A stretch of 64,000 nucleotides of DNA from Parus major (Eukaryota > Chordata > Aves > Passeriformes > Paridae), in assembly GCF_001522545.3 (NCBI RefSeq), contig NC_031770.1:1-64000 (forward strand), read 5' to 3'. Position 1 is the stretch's first letter; each line of letters starts with the position of its first letter. Below, in pieces: positions 23,097 through 36,476 of the stretch. The translations under genes and the position numbers were made by a program. The notes under the pieces were generated by a model. That model made no database searches. It had not been told where the DNA came from and saw only the letters and a list, made by a program, of their open reading frames with translations.

Positions 23097-26000
23097 GTGA
23101 CATTGTGTGTCTCTCTTGTCCTGTTGATCTTTGTCATGTGAGTTGTGTAGTCCTGACCCCTTATCCTCCAAAGAAGAGTAGGAGGTGTTCACCAGGAATG
23201 GCCAATATCTGGCTCCTGGCTGTGCTTGCAGAGAGGGAGCCCTGGATTTAATGATCCTGGGGCTGAGGATGACTCTGGAATGGGCTGTTCTTCCACCTCT
23301 TTTGCCTTTGTTCAACTGCATGACTGAGATGTCCATGCTCATGAGGTGGTTTTGCTTTCTGCCTCACCAAAGCATCTAACACTGTTTCTGAGTTAAACTA
23401 CATGGAGGCTAGAGGGAGAACTTCAAACACAAACCTTTCTTCATGTCCTGTTGCCTGGCTCAGTGCCTTGAATATTGAGATGCCAGTTGTCAACATCAGC
23501 TTTAAATATCTGTCCCTGCCTGCTTGTTGTGTAGGGCACTCTGCTTAGCACTAGGGACCTCTCTGGAGGCGGGCACACATAATTTAGAAGCTGAATATCA
23601 CAGTTCTCTGAACCTTTTTAGGGAGGGTTTTCTGAAACAGTTCAGAAACCAGATACTGTATTTCAGATGCTCCCAGTCCTGCTTTGATATATGCCATCTG
23701 GGAAGTACTTTAAAACTCAGGGAAGATACAAAACTTAACCAACAGGGGAAGCAGAAGGCACTGTGAAAGAAACAGCTGGACTAACAATCATGGATTTGGA
23801 AAACCCTAATTCATCTTATTATTATTTGCACATTAAAGCTATCTGCAGATGATGTCTCAATGCCTTATTTTCTCTTCTGCAAAAGGAAGAAGAGTGTTGG
23901 TGTGTCCTACAGGAGTACTGTGAGCTTGAATTGAAGTGTGGAGATAGGATAGGAACAAAGGTCTAATACAGACGTGACAGTCAAGTTACAAGTTGTTAAG
24001 TCAAGTTACAAGAAATGTGAACAACCTCCACCTTGGGTGAGGCTTTTTCATTTGTCCAGGCATTGTCACGTAGCAGCTGTTTACCTGCTTCTGGGAACAC
24101 ACTTAGAAAATCAGTTGTAAATTTTTAAGCTTTCCTGGAATAAGAATCCTCACTCGTGACTTGTTCCTGCCTGAGCTTTTCCTTTCTGACCATTATCATT
24201 AAACACCAGTATTTGAGTCTCAGTCTCATATGTCTTCATATGTAAACTACAGTTCTGACACACAACACCCTCAGGTTGCCTCCACATCTGGTGTCTGTAG
24301 AGTGGAAAGGTCGAGGCTTTGCCAGGAACAGCCGCTTCACAGGTGACTGACAAAAGTTCAGCAGAACATTAGGATCTGTATGAGAGCTTGTTTTCTTTTG
24401 CACCCTTGTCAGGTGCAGTTTTCAAGTCTCTTGAATCAAGGCATAAGAGAAATGCCAATGTTTGTTCTATATTATAAATGGCACCCATCATTCAGTAGAT
24501 GTGTTTATGTCCTCAGAATAGATTAGGTGCAGCTGTGTGTCTGCAAGGGCTATAACTAAAATCTTAGATGTCAGACAACTGATGAAAGAGCCAAAGTAAA
24601 TGTAGGGAGGGGAAGGGTAGAACAACAGTGACACTTTTCAGCTGGACAGTTAAGAGAAAGAGAATATCCAAATACTTTTCTACCACTCTACAAGCTTGTA
24701 TTTGGTAGCTTATGTTATAGAAACAAGCTTCTGGGAGAAGTGTGGTAGGAGAGACACCATTATTATAAACAGAGAGAAGGGGAGGTGTTTCATGATGGAA
24801 AAAAAGACAGAAAGGTGAGAGAGACTTCGTTCATGACAGAGAGGCCATTGGCTTGCCCTTACAGTTCATTTGGAGGAAGTCACTGAACCTTTCTTTAGTA
24901 GCAGTCATCTATTTTATAGGGTATGTTAAATTTACATGCTTATCATATTCTACAAATGTACTAGAAGATAATTAACTAATTCTAATAAACTTATGCATAT
25001 TCAAATAATATTTTTCAAAATCCACACGGGTAAAGGTCACTATTTCTGAAAAAGTAGCTGTTTGATCTAGTAATGCCCTGCATCACCCCTCATTCTGAAG
25101 CTGAACTTAAGTGACCCTCAGATATTATTTATCTATCATTTATATAAAATCAATTTTATCCATTGTTTCTAGTACCCTACTTCAATTAAGCTCTTTTGTA
25201 GCATCATTTTCTAGTACTCACTTCATTCCTCTAGATAAATCTTAAAAATATTCTCTCTTTCTGTCACCATAAAATTGGAACATTTAGCATTTAAAATTCT
25301 GGAAAAATAAGGGGATCGTTCTGGTTAGTATTGGAAATCATAGTGACATTACAGTAATAATAGAGCAGCAGTAGCGTGCTGGGTGCCCAAGAGCCTTCCT
25401 AGTACTGGGAAGGCTGGAATAAACTAAAACTCAGTGTGCTACATTGTGCAATCTTATTTCACATGGTCTTATTCACCAGCCACTGCAGAAAGATTATATC
25501 AAATGGGTAAAGTACATGATTTTATGGCTGTAATGAAAGAGAGGATTTAAGGATAGCTGGAATTAAGGGAATGAAGCATATGATTAAGGACATAAATGGG
25601 AAGAAATTGGAAGACAGAATAGCACAGGCAGAAAGCAAGTGTCTAGAGAGAGAGAGAAGACTAGATTTAGGTGTATAGGAATAACATTCTAAAGCTGTTC
25701 ACACTTGTGTTCTTCATCTGAACTACTGGTGGACAGTACAGACCTCTTTGATACATACCTGGATGGAAATCCTAATTAGTTCTGCCTGTCCTTGGTCTGA
25801 AACCCAGACATAAAGAGAAGATCTGGAGGAACCAAAATCTTGTTTGAACTAGGGATGTACTAGCACAGGCTGCAGCTCAAAGTTTTCAAGTCATACAATA
25901 GTTATCCCATCCAGTGCGTGTTACTGTTTCTTTAACAGAATCCATATCAGCAACCCCAAATATTTCAGCTCCCACTTCTATAAATAATAGAAGAATCACT

Positions 26001-27410
26001 TAGAGATCATATAGCCTCCTTTATATTAACTAGTTGCCATAGCATCTATCCTGCAAAACTGTGATAGCTGTAGTTTCCTAAATGATTTTTAACCCTTGTC
26101 AACCATGTTTCTTCCCTTAGAGAAAAGAAGTAAGGATAGAAAATTAAGCTTTAAATAGTTTCCTTGAAGCATAGCTAAGATTATCTGATAAAGTCACATA
26201 TTTTTAGAAAGAAGCAAGTCAGAAAAATACAAATTTCTGAGCACTAGAAAAGAAGACTTAAAGCACATGTTCAGGCAACCTTTACCCTGCCTGGCTCCTG
26301 CACCCTGGCTCTGGGAATAGCTCCCATATCGAAGGGTGGCTACACCTGCCCTGCAGCCAAATTCCTGACACACCTCACCCCCAGAACACCAGATCACTCA
26401 CATTTGATAAGCCCTTTGCTCCTATTTAGTAGTTTCTCTGCCTTTATGTGTTTGTCACATCCAACCCTACACTCACCTGCCATTAAGCCCATGCACAGAG
26501 AGCTGTTGGCATCCTTGCTTATGGGACCGATTCAATACAGTGCTTAAATGAGGTGTGTGAAGCTCTTGAAGCTACAGGGAGCCCTCCTTTGTTCAAATGA
26601 AAGACCTGGCAAGGAATTTTTTCCTCCATTCACAGGTGGGAATGGTCCATCCATACCAGCTTTTAATATGAATTACAGCTTTGCTGAACTGCTGTGACTA
26701 ATCCTTCTGGCTAATCATGCTTTGCACAGGCAAGGTAGCTGGATGATCTGCATTTCATTCCAGTGCTATTGACAGGAAAGCGTGAGTGTCAAGGTTTCAG
26801 AAATATGTCCTTTAAGCCATTATTTCCCGTATTTTCAGATGTAAGTGCTAGACCTTAAGCTGATGTGAAGGGCATAAAATACCAGGGACATTTTTAACTC
26901 TGCATTAATGATGCTTTTTCTCAGTGACTATAAGATCTGTCAATGAATTTAGGAACACCCCCAATGTGGGAGCCTTCTCCCACTCTAGAAATACTAAAAA
27001 GAGGCAGAAAGCTGAGATGGGACACGTTAAATTATCAAAGGTTCATCCTTGTGATTGCAAGGATTAAAAGGAGGAACTCAGAACACCCTTTGAACTAGAT
27101 GTACACAGGAATTTGAATTAACAAGGTTTGAGGCAAAGGATATTATTTTTCTGCTATTATCTTTTTAATAAAAATACCCAATCCCCAATACATGGCAAAC
27201 CATTTCTCAGCACTATTGCCTGGAAAAGAGTGCTCAATCATTTGTCTCATAAAAGTATGCATCAGTTTTATATAAATGTTTTTTAATGTGTTTCATGATT
27301 CAAAAGATGATGAAATACAAAGGAGGATTAAATGTACCTCATTTATGTCAGCCCACTATTTAAAGTTCATCCTGCTTTAGAAGAAATTGCTTTTAAGTCA
27401 TAGGAACAGT
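23097..27410. other. Non-coding stretch, no gene seen
   Basis: No recognisable gene or transposon. The 12-bp direct repeat 'tcaagttacaag' occurs at 23981-23992 and 24001-24012, with the two bases before each also shared. A GA-rich run lies at about 25648-25660. ORFs such as 23524-23766 are short and featureless. Confidence 0.5.
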
Positions 27411-27672
27411 TGTTGCCGCTGGAGATGAATAGATCACATGGACACAGCTTGAGGTGTGGCAAAAGGAAGAGTGAGTTTATTTCTTCTCCCAGGATTTATA
27501 GGGATTGGATGGTCAGGATAACACTTTCCCAACCACACTGGCCGTGAGAGATGTCCATCACAAGACATGTATCAGAAAGAATGTACACATCTCTGTGTTT
27601 ACAGTTACTGTCCTGGGAAAGTCTTTAGAAAACTATGTCAGCAAGCTCAGAAGCTGAGTTTTCAGGGCAACA
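27411..27672 (-). mobile_element. Solo LTR, compact ERVK-like family (copy 2 of 3)
   Basis: This is the reverse complement of the family at 10424-10703 and 60680-60958, running 'tgttgccgct...cagggcaaca' on the plus strand. It is 262 bp, shorter than its relatives through small deletions. The TATA region survives as plus 'ggatttata' near 27491-27499 and the AATAA-type signal as 'gtttattt' near 27476-27483. Flanks 'aacagt' (27405-27410) and 'aatggt' (27673-27678) match at 4 of 6, again a worn 6-bp duplication. Confidence 0.87.
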
Positions 27673-28926
27673 AATGGTAGTTTTAGTTTCCTCTGTATTG
27701 TGTCAGTAAGCACTTTGAAAGTTCTGAGAGCTACAGAAGTAAGTTAAGTCAACTGCTCAGAAAAATAAAAATAGCCTCATGTTCTGCTGTGTATCCATCA
27801 CTTGGCTGCTTGTTGTGGGACCCTTTCTTATGAGTCACTGCGAGCAGGACAGTTTGCTCAGCTGAATGATCTACCAGAGCTCAGGCTGTTGTTGAGCCTG
27901 TGTTTTATAGGCAATGTGATGCAACCAGATTTTTGCATATTACTGGGGTATAAATGTGCTCGACACATACATAAAAGCAAACAGACATGGTGTTTTCCCT
28001 GTGGTGACATTAGTTATTTACAATAGCAGATGTCAGCCTCTTGAACAACTAAGATACCAAGTAAATTTAGAACCGGCTTGTATTTATTTTTTTATGTCTG
28101 TCAGGGATGCAGGTAGTATTGAGAAGTGGTAGTATTGAGAAGAATGGTACCTACCATTAATGGGCACTAATCAGCATTGCCATTTCCAAGCAAAGTCTGC
28201 TATATGACAGTAATACTCCTCCTGAACTGTGCTCCTGGCATTTCAGATTTTCATTAACACTTAAGAGAACATTTGAGTCTGGATTTGTCTTTTAGCTTTT
28301 GTGGGCATCTAACAAACAGGGGAAGAAAAATCTAAGATTATCATGTGGAAATTGCTAAGGAAGTAATAGAAATATGTTCTCAATAAATATATGTTTGACA
28401 TTAGAGCAAAGGACCAGGAGCTAGGTGTCCAGGGTTTTATTCTCTGATCTGTTATTAATACCGAGCATCCTTGAATGAACCCCCTGCCAAGCTCCTTGGA
28501 TGAGCCCCTGAAAGCACTGCCTTACATTTACATTTTCCTCTCTTCCTCCACTGAGGGTGCATCTAAATCTCAATCATGGAATGGATTATTCCCAGTATGG
28601 TTCTATAAGATCCATTGAGGAAAAGGACTAAACCAATTATGCACATGGATAGAAAAGAAATACATGCATGTCCACACAACTTTGCTTCTTTGCCCACCCC
28701 CTCTCCAATACAATAAAGAAGCAACACTCACAACATACCCCTACAGACAATTGAACCATTCAAAGCAACTCTGAACATACTACAGGGTTATCAGAACTCA
28801 CAATTTCTTTCCTATTTATTATGTTACAAAGGAAAATTACATTTTAAAGCACTGCAGAGAGTTGTTCAGCAACTGAAGTACTTCAAAAGATTAAATTCTA
28901 ATATATCTTAATATCACAAAATATAC

Positions 28927-28977
28927 ACTTCATGACTTCATGGTCATGAAGTAAAATGAAGTATGGACTTCATTTTA
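28927..28977. repeat. Twin perfect palindromes sharing one base
   Basis: The first stem is 'acttcatgac' (28927-28936) with 'gtcatgaagt' (28943-28952), 10 bp and a 6-base loop. The second is 'taaaatgaagt' (28952-28962) with 'acttcatttta' (28967-28977), 11 bp and a 4-base loop. The core 'gaagt/acttc' recurs four times, so the arms can also pair with each other in alternative ways. Confidence 0.8.
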
Positions 28978-31900
28978 AGGACTCCTCTGCTAGTATCAAA
29001 ACAGAAAGCACAGCTGTTTTCCCAACTTTCTCCTTGGTAAGTGGAGGACAATAAGAGCCTGCTTGACTGCTATAAACCTTCCATCTGAGATTCTGGGGCA
29101 TATCTGGATGCCAGACAATATAAAACTTTTTTCAGAGCTGGATTGGTCCAGATTTTGTTCAGTCTAACCTGGAGAAAAAAAGGAAAAAAAAAAAAAAAAG
29201 GTGAAAAAAATTGTCTGTTTGGCTGTTTTGAATTACACTACCTGTCTACCTGTCTTCATCTTTGCTCCCCAGCTAAGGAAATCTTGACCTGCAGGAATAA
29301 TTCCCTATCAGATTGGATCTACACAGGGAAAAATTGAAATTTCTCTTTTCTGAATGCATTTTTATAATGTATCATTACATTATAGAAAGAGTTCCATAGG
29401 TGTAAGTAGGAGATAAATTGATTGCACTAAGATGAAATTTTTCAGCTGGATTTTATGGAAGTTGAACAAGGGAATTGTTACAATCTCTTCTGTGATAAAT
29501 TCATAATCATGAATTCATCAAAACATTTTATCTAACACTTTCCAGCACCATTTAAATCCAAAGAAAGATAAGATTTTTTGTGGATGAAGTGGACAAAGAG
29601 AGCTTCAAGCATCAAAGGGTCCACAGTAACAACTTTCCAACCTATTAGCACAAAGTCTTTATGAAAGAGTCGAAAGGGAATAAATGTGGCTTCCTAACAT
29701 TTCATGGTGACATCTCTTCACAAACTGTGGCTGACATCTATCCCTCTTCCTCCAGGTTTGCTCTTGTGCTATTTTGTTAGACCATGCACTGGTTTCCAAG
29801 TCATGATCTACCTCTCATGGCACTGTTGTATCTGTTTTATGTGGGTAGGTACACCTAAACCAACAAAGACCTTCAGTGCACTTTCTGCTAATAGTGCATT
29901 TGATCACAGATCACAAAGCCTACATGACAGCGTGAGTTTGGACTTGATTCATTCCCAGTGAGCTGAAGTTGAAAGCAGTCCACTGAAAGCAATAAAATTT
30001 GGAGGCTTGCTTTGGGTTCTGTAGTCAGTAGCTTCATCTCTGTGGTTTTATTTGCAACCAAATTTTAATTTATCTCACAGAGCACAGTGGTTTCCCAACT
30101 GTAGTGTAAATTTCACATAGCAGTCTTAGAAAGCTTTACAGAGTAGCTTCCACTTTTATATCTCTCTCAGATTCTTCTTCACTCGCAAAACAGAGAAAAG
30201 AGGTCAATTACCTTCTTTTACTAGAAGCAAGACAGAGTCTGTGATTATACTAGGCATGCTCTGGTAGATGGTAAGAGCTAAAGCAGGTCTTCATTTCCTA
30301 CCACAGCTAACTTGATTCCTGAAGTGATGGTGGTGTGTGGGGGAATCTGGGAACACAGGAGAAACTTTGGATTTTTTATTACAAATGTGCAGTTTCCAGA
30401 TGTTCCACTTATCCACGTCTTAATAAGGTATATATTGCCTGCATTTCTGTTTCAAAATATTTAAAAAGTTTTCTTTCCTTTTCTTTCAAAATGCCTACAA
30501 ACCCTCCTTCTTCCCCTCTATGTCTGTGCTGGGCTGGGTAAATATGCTCCTGTCCCCACAGCTCTGGGCTGTGGCAGTGACTGACATGGAGTTGGAACTG
30601 CCAGACCTTTTTCAGAGCTCCAGGACTGAGAGTCAGCAGAGAAGTGTCTGGCAGTGACAGCACAGCATTCAACAGTGCAACACTCCTACCCTCCTAATGT
30701 ATTTCACGCTCAGCAGATTGAATTGCTTTGGTCTTCTCATTTCTTGTCCTTTCAGCAAAGAAAATTTCTTCCCCCCATTTCCTTGACAAAAACTCTTGCC
30801 AAACTCTTGCTCCAAACTAATTGCAATCTTTCTGATACCTTGTTACTGCCCACATCTTGGGCTGCATTAAAAAAAGAAAAAAGGCAGCTCAAGTGTTTCT
30901 GTTTCTGTTCCAACCAAGCTAAAATTGAAACATTCTATTCATTAATTCAAGGGTTAACCTGTCTTATGTGTCACTTCTTTCTTACTCTGAATTAACTAGA
31001 ACTGAACCATTTCTTTGCTGTAATTGACATACCTGTCTGACACATTTTTATCTTTCTGCATGGTTAGTTGTCATGAATAGAAAGGAATTTGCTCATATTC
31101 ATTCACAGATCAACCTTATTTGTTGACTTAAGTTTTACTTCCCCAATTACCTTAATTTGATTTAACAATGCATTTCATGCAGTTCTGTCCCTTCCTATGT
31201 GCTGCCACTACACACTGTGTGGCTGTGCCACACAGACAGCCAGGCCAGTCAGCTGAAGAAGAAGAAACAAAAGCTTTTTATTGATAAAACTTATTTTAAA
31301 CTAATTTTTGAGCAGGAACACTTCTCATATGAGCATCCCCTCATGATCATCACTGTGGCCCATAGAATGGGCAGAGGTGGGGCTGCCCTCTGCTTTCAGC
31401 AGCAGTAGGATCTGGATCAGTTTCAGCTTCTGCCTGAATCTGGCAGACAGCTTTCATACTACATTATTGTAGGTGTTACTTAGGGCTTAAAGCATCCATA
31501 TCCCATACTAACGCCTAGTGAAGATATATTTATAGTAGCAGAACAGTCATACATTCACATATTATGAACCACCCATTAACTGCACTGACAAAGGCACTTT
31601 GGGAAATAATTGAGTCACCCTCCTGGATATGTGCACATACTGCTGAGGAAACATGCTCCTTTCCTTCCCACAGATGATAAAAGTAAACCCATATAAATCT
31701 GCAAGGTACTTCAGATGTGGTTTACTTAGAGAAATAAGAATAAGAAGGCAAATATTCAGAGCATGAAAATGTCATTGTTTGGGTTTGACCCAAGTTTGTT
31801 ATTACCCCACTTTGTTCCCTCCTGCTCTTCCTCCAAGGAGACAGGCCACTGGGAAGGTCACTCTGTACCAGGGAGTGGGAAGAAGCAATGTCAATGCAGT

Positions 31901-32297
31901 CCCTCATACTCTGTCCAGCCCTGGTATACCATGACTACTGCTTTGTATTCCCCAGCCAAAATGTGCTATACAGGTACCTGGCTGCTACTTTTGAGATAGG
32001 CTTCACTGAAACCTTCCAGTTACTTGATCTGTGTGGGTTTTTTCAGTCCCTTTGTTTCAGTGCAGTTGTTCTGGGAATGGTGAATTGCATTTTCAAGATC
32101 TATATTATTTTTTTTATCTGCTATTTGCTACAAACTTACTTTATTTCCATTAAACTACTTGAATCTGCTAGTCAGAATTTTCTTGGGAAGCAAAAGGGAA
32201 GGTATACAAGCTCAGAAGAAAGACTGAAAGATGAAATCATGACTCTGCTCATACCGATGCCATTAAAACAGAATTAGAAAAACCAGGGGAAGAAATT

Positions 32298-32320
32298 AAA
32301 AAAAAAAAAAAAAAAAAAAA
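32298..32320 (+). repeat. Poly(A) tract
   Basis: About 23 consecutive A's. A processed retrocopy would show a cDNA-like body upstream and short target duplications; I see neither, so it is listed as a simple repeat. Confidence 0.6.
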
Positions 32321-34669
32321 GGAAAATTAATCCTTTGGGTCTTCCAGTTTATTAAAATCAGCTAATTAGTTTATATGCATTAGGTACAACTCCTAGGGAG
32401 ATTGTCAGTATAACTATCTGGTATTATTATATTAATCAATTTAAATGTTAAAATGAAAGACTAAAGCATATTTTTCCTCTACTACTCCAAGTTTACTTTT
32501 ACACGGTAAGAGCATATGCAGCCAAAATAATCTTAGTTCAACTTACATCATGTGATAGAAAACTGTCATTGTCACCTTTTAAACCATAGTAGTTTGTTTA
32601 ATAGCCTTAGTACTTGCCTTAGGTAAAACAGATTAAATACTTTCTTTATGTTAGTCCTTGAAGACAGCATAGGAATATTATATGATTTCAAGCAGAAGAA
32701 AACAGCTCCTCTGAGAGGAATGAAAATGTAGGCCTGGAAAATTTCACTGGAAAATTTGAGGACAAATGAGTATGGCAGACAAAACTCAGGAGGAGATGGG
32801 TATTTTCTCCTCCTCTTCTTTGACTCAACATCCATCTTAACCCTGTAGTTCCCATGGAGCTAAAGCCTACAAAACAGGCTCTGATTGTCTTTCTCTATCT
32901 GGAGTGTTAGGAGTTAAGTTCTTGAAGTTGGTACAGTACCTTTGCTTCTGGAGACACAGGACCCATAGAAATATTATCACTTCAAAGGGATCAGCAGCTC
33001 AAAAAAAGGATGAGCTGAAGTGACATGAGGCTGTGAGGTGAATCTGCACTTATCTGAGTGAGCAAAGGCAGATGTTATTCAGACTCATCTCAGATTATTA
33101 CATTTATAAGGCACAAAGTCCTGAGTAGCCAGGCTCTTCATTTCAGTTCAGTTTGTTTCCAATGGCTGTTTCCATAAATTTGCAATTTACAGAAGGTAAA
33201 GCAGGTATTCAATGCAATTACATGAGGTTTAACTCATTCCAACAGCTCAGTCTCCTAAGGGCTTTGTTCCAGAAATGTCTTCAATTGCCTTAAGGAAATT
33301 AACACATTGTAATTACAGATGCACTGCACAAGTGTAAAGAGGAAGCTACACTAGCACTGATTCACAATTTTCCAGACTAAAATTTAGACATTTTGGTCTA
33401 TCCTAGACAGGTTATGAATGCTTTAACCAAACATGCAATATATTGTTTTTTACCAGACAAATGTTTAGGCCCTAAATATAGCTGCCTGACACCAATATAA
33501 ACTTTAGTGCTTCTCAAGCCAAAATCAACTGTGCAGCACTTTCATTTGATATCTTTATATTTGTGATAAGGTGTGGGGAAATGTTGTTTGCCTTGACTAT
33601 ACAAATACAGTAAAGGCTGCAAAGCTCCCTATTACTAAAAAGCTCTTGCTCATTAAACTGCCTTTTCCTCAATGTAATGCTTATTATCCTGGTGAGATTT
33701 TTTTGCTTCAGTGTAGATAAGGTTTTATCATCCATCTTGAGTGCCAAATGTCGGGGCAATTGCAATTAACCCTTTGCTGGCTGAAGGCAGCTGCAGGGTG
33801 TGTCCCTACAATTTCCAATTTTTCATAAGGATCAAAGCTGGAGAAGGAAATGAGTCTCTTTGCCCGTAAGCGATAACAAACATGGAAGAGGAATGCTGTT
33901 CATTTGGTGCAGCTGGAAAGAATGAAGATGATCATCTTCCTTTATTCCTTTCAAGAATTCAGACTGCTGTTACGTAACAAGAAAACTATGCTAATAATTT
34001 TCCACATAAGTAAGCAAGCATTTCACCACTGATGCTGCAATGGGCTGCCAAGTTGCACAGGTAATGAATAAATCTTGTACAGTGATTCCAGATCTGCAGA
34101 CAAACCTTTTGCTTAACTACGATCTAGTGATTAAAACATTTGAAGATGCTCAGCAGAGCAATTATGGCAATATTTTTGTTTAACAGAGTAACATAACTTA
34201 TATGTTTTAGGTTTAAAACAAGATCCATTCCTAGGCTATATTCTTTCTCAACAGTCCTATTTACACCACTAGATGTAAACCTCGAGTTTTCTCCCTTCAG
34301 GATGTGATTCCCAAAAGTAATGTTTTCAGGTTCTTTACTCAACTCTCTACTTGCACTGGACGTAGGGACCTGGGGCTGGGAGCTGCTCCCAGTGTCAGGG
34401 CAGCTGGACATTGTTCTTTGTGGGTTCAGCCCTTGCCACTCATAGTGACACAAGGGTGTCTCTAGACAGGAAGGTGTGGGTGGTCCCAGGGCTGCTCCAC
34501 CTGCTCTCTAAGCTACCAGGATACAAGCCAGTTCTGGCACAGAGGTGACAGCCTTAACGTGGTAATCACATCTGAGCTCAGATGTTCTGCTCTCAGCAAG
34601 GCTTGTGTGCTCAGGGGCAGGACTGTGCTAACATGTCTGCTTGGTTTCTGGTTTAGGTCTTGTCTCACC

Positions 34670-34991
34670 TGTTTTGGAAGACAGGTGTCTGCCAGGGAGG
34701 GCAGGACCCTCCCCTGGAATGAAAATGTAGACCACCTCCCACCGAATTATTATAATTCTGAAATCAAGGGTTCTCAGGCAGAGATCTGGGGATAGGAATA
34801 ACAGTTCTTTACTAGTATGTATAACGAGGCAAACAACAATAATTACAGCGTTAGCAAGAAAACAGAACCAGGGACCCAGTGACAGCCTCCTCTGCCGAGA
34901 CGGGAAGGGATGGAGGAGAGGTTTTGCTTCACAAACCCCCTGGGGCAGTCAGTCCCAGTGCTCCTGCAGGGCTCTGAGGAACACTCAGCTG
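34670..34991 (-). mobile_element. LTR-like segment interrupted by another LTR and an assembly gap
   Basis: The segment from 'tgttttggaagacagg' onward, with an AT-rich middle ('gaattattataattctgaa') followed by 'acaacaataattacagc' and then GC-richer sequence, has the general look of a minus-strand avian ERV LTR. Its right end is not seen: at 34992 a different LTR begins and then N's follow. No target duplication can be tested. This call rests on general resemblance only. Confidence 0.4.
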
Positions 34992-35085
34992 TGTGATAAA
35001 TTATTGCATGGATTAAAAATTCGGAAAGATATAAAAGAAATATGTTTGTAATAAAGTGTAATATAAAATGTAAAAAAACCCCCCC
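34992..35085 (+). mobile_element. Start of an LTR of the 4-bp-TSD family, cut by the gap
   Basis: This is close to the reverse complement of bases 1-87 and of the right ends of the LTRs at 43207-43956 and 47276-47893. It begins 'tgtgataaattattg' and runs through 'aaaaattcgg' into an A-then-C homopolymer ('aaaaaaacccccc') where the assembly breaks. It would read on the plus strand. Either a full provirus or a solo LTR could be missing in the gap. Confidence 0.78.
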
Positions 35086-35185
35086 NNNNNNNNNNNNNNN
35101 NNNNNNNNNNNNNNNNNNNNNNNNNNNNNNNNNNNNNNNNNNNNNNNNNNNNNNNNNNNNNNNNNNNNNNNNNNNNNNNNNNNNN
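35086..35185. other. Assembly gap (100 N)
   Basis: Exactly 100 N's, the usual placeholder for a gap of unknown size. It falls inside an LTR next to an A/C homopolymer, so repeat collapse is the likely reason. The true missing length could be several kb. Confidence 0.95.
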
Positions 35186-35663
35186 TTTGATCTTCTACTG
35201 GAATCCATCCTATTGTTTCTGTCGTCTCTCACTGATAGCTACATCTTATCAACTGACCCACAGCTTGTTTGTAAAGACAAACTCATCATTCCTCTCAGAT
35301 GTAAAAAAAAACCACACGGGGAAAAGTTGATGGACTCTGTTATTCTATTTAACATGCAAAAACCCCTTCATTTGTGGATAACAACCTTGGTTCAGTACCT
35401 CTGTAGCTCCAGACAATGCTGATCCAAAAAACTCTACATGCCATCTGCTCCACACCCCACCATGGGCCACAGAGCTTTCTACCATATTCTACAACAAACT
35501 TCTGTAGGGAAGACTGCAACAGAAACTGTGCTTTAGGAAGACATCAGGGTATAAAAAAGACAGTTCTTAGTGCACTGCATCATTACCCTGTAAGGGATAT
35601 ATTAGATAAAGAATATGCAGAAGATTTAGGAGTGTGGACCTACATTACAGGGGAAGACAAAAC

Positions 35664-35720
35664 TATTTATTTATTTATCCATTCATTCATTCATTCATTC
35701 AGTTAGTTAGTTAGTTAGTT
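35664..35720. repeat. Compound tetranucleotide microsatellite
   Basis: Three blocks follow one another: (TATT)-type repeats, (ATTC) repeats at about 35681-35700, and (AGTT) repeats at 35701-35720. Each block has three to five units. It is likely length-variable between individuals. Confidence 0.9.
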
Positions 35721-36476
35721 CTTGGCAGGTTGATCCAAGGGAAGGTTCTTTCCCTACTCCATGTTTGGTGATGAACAGATCTTAGTCAGATTTTGAGGGA
35801 ATTCGGCTTTTCCAGTGCCAGTATTACTGGGAGTAATAGGGCATGCCAGTGGCCATCTGGCCAAACTGGGGGGTGCCAATAGAAGCAGACTTCCCACAGC
35901 CAAGTGACAGGAATGGGGAAAATTCTGAAATGGGAAAACAGAACTGTCATGCACCTCTCTGACATATGGGGAGAACTCAGAGAAAATGCAGTATTTTCCA
36001 TCATCTGCAGACTTTTGAAGCATTTGAAACAGGATACACCTTTTGCTCTGCCTACAGCTGTTTGGCAAAATGGGACAGTGTTGTTAGTGCTAGTGTAATG
36101 CAACTCTGTATCATGGTATAGCCCTTAAAACAAGGCATGTTTTTTCCTTCAAGACCTTTGCCTGACAGACAGTCTTACTATCACAGGAATAGCCCACATC
36201 TTTTCCTTATCTCCCCTGAGGCAGCATGGCCAGCCAGTAGTTCAGCACTGACCCCACCTTCAGGTGGGACTGGGTGTTGTTTCAGTGGCACCATCTGCCC
36301 AGGCTGCACTACCACACTAGAGGCACTTCAGCAATGAATCCATCTGGCTGGGTTGGTCTTGCCCTGATCCCTTCCATCTCCAGATGCTCCTTCATACCAG
36401 CCCCTCCACAACCATTCATTAGTGAAGGGAGGAATGCACCCATTTGAAACTCTTATCCATTCAGTGGTCTAGCTCA

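Larger units (their letters stand above)
27673..34669. other. Non-coding stretch, no gene seen
   Basis: About 7 kb with no gene that I can support. It contains the palindrome pair at 28927-28977, a 15-bp direct repeat 'ggtagtattgagaag' near 28112-28141, an A-rich run at about 29167-29198 and an A-tract of about 23 at 32298-32320. Small plus-strand ORFs (30654-30995, 31888-32277) show no domain. Confidence 0.5.

Noticed and set aside
32298..32320. Processed pseudogene suggested by a poly(A) tract
   Set aside because: No cDNA-like body upstream and no flanking target duplication.
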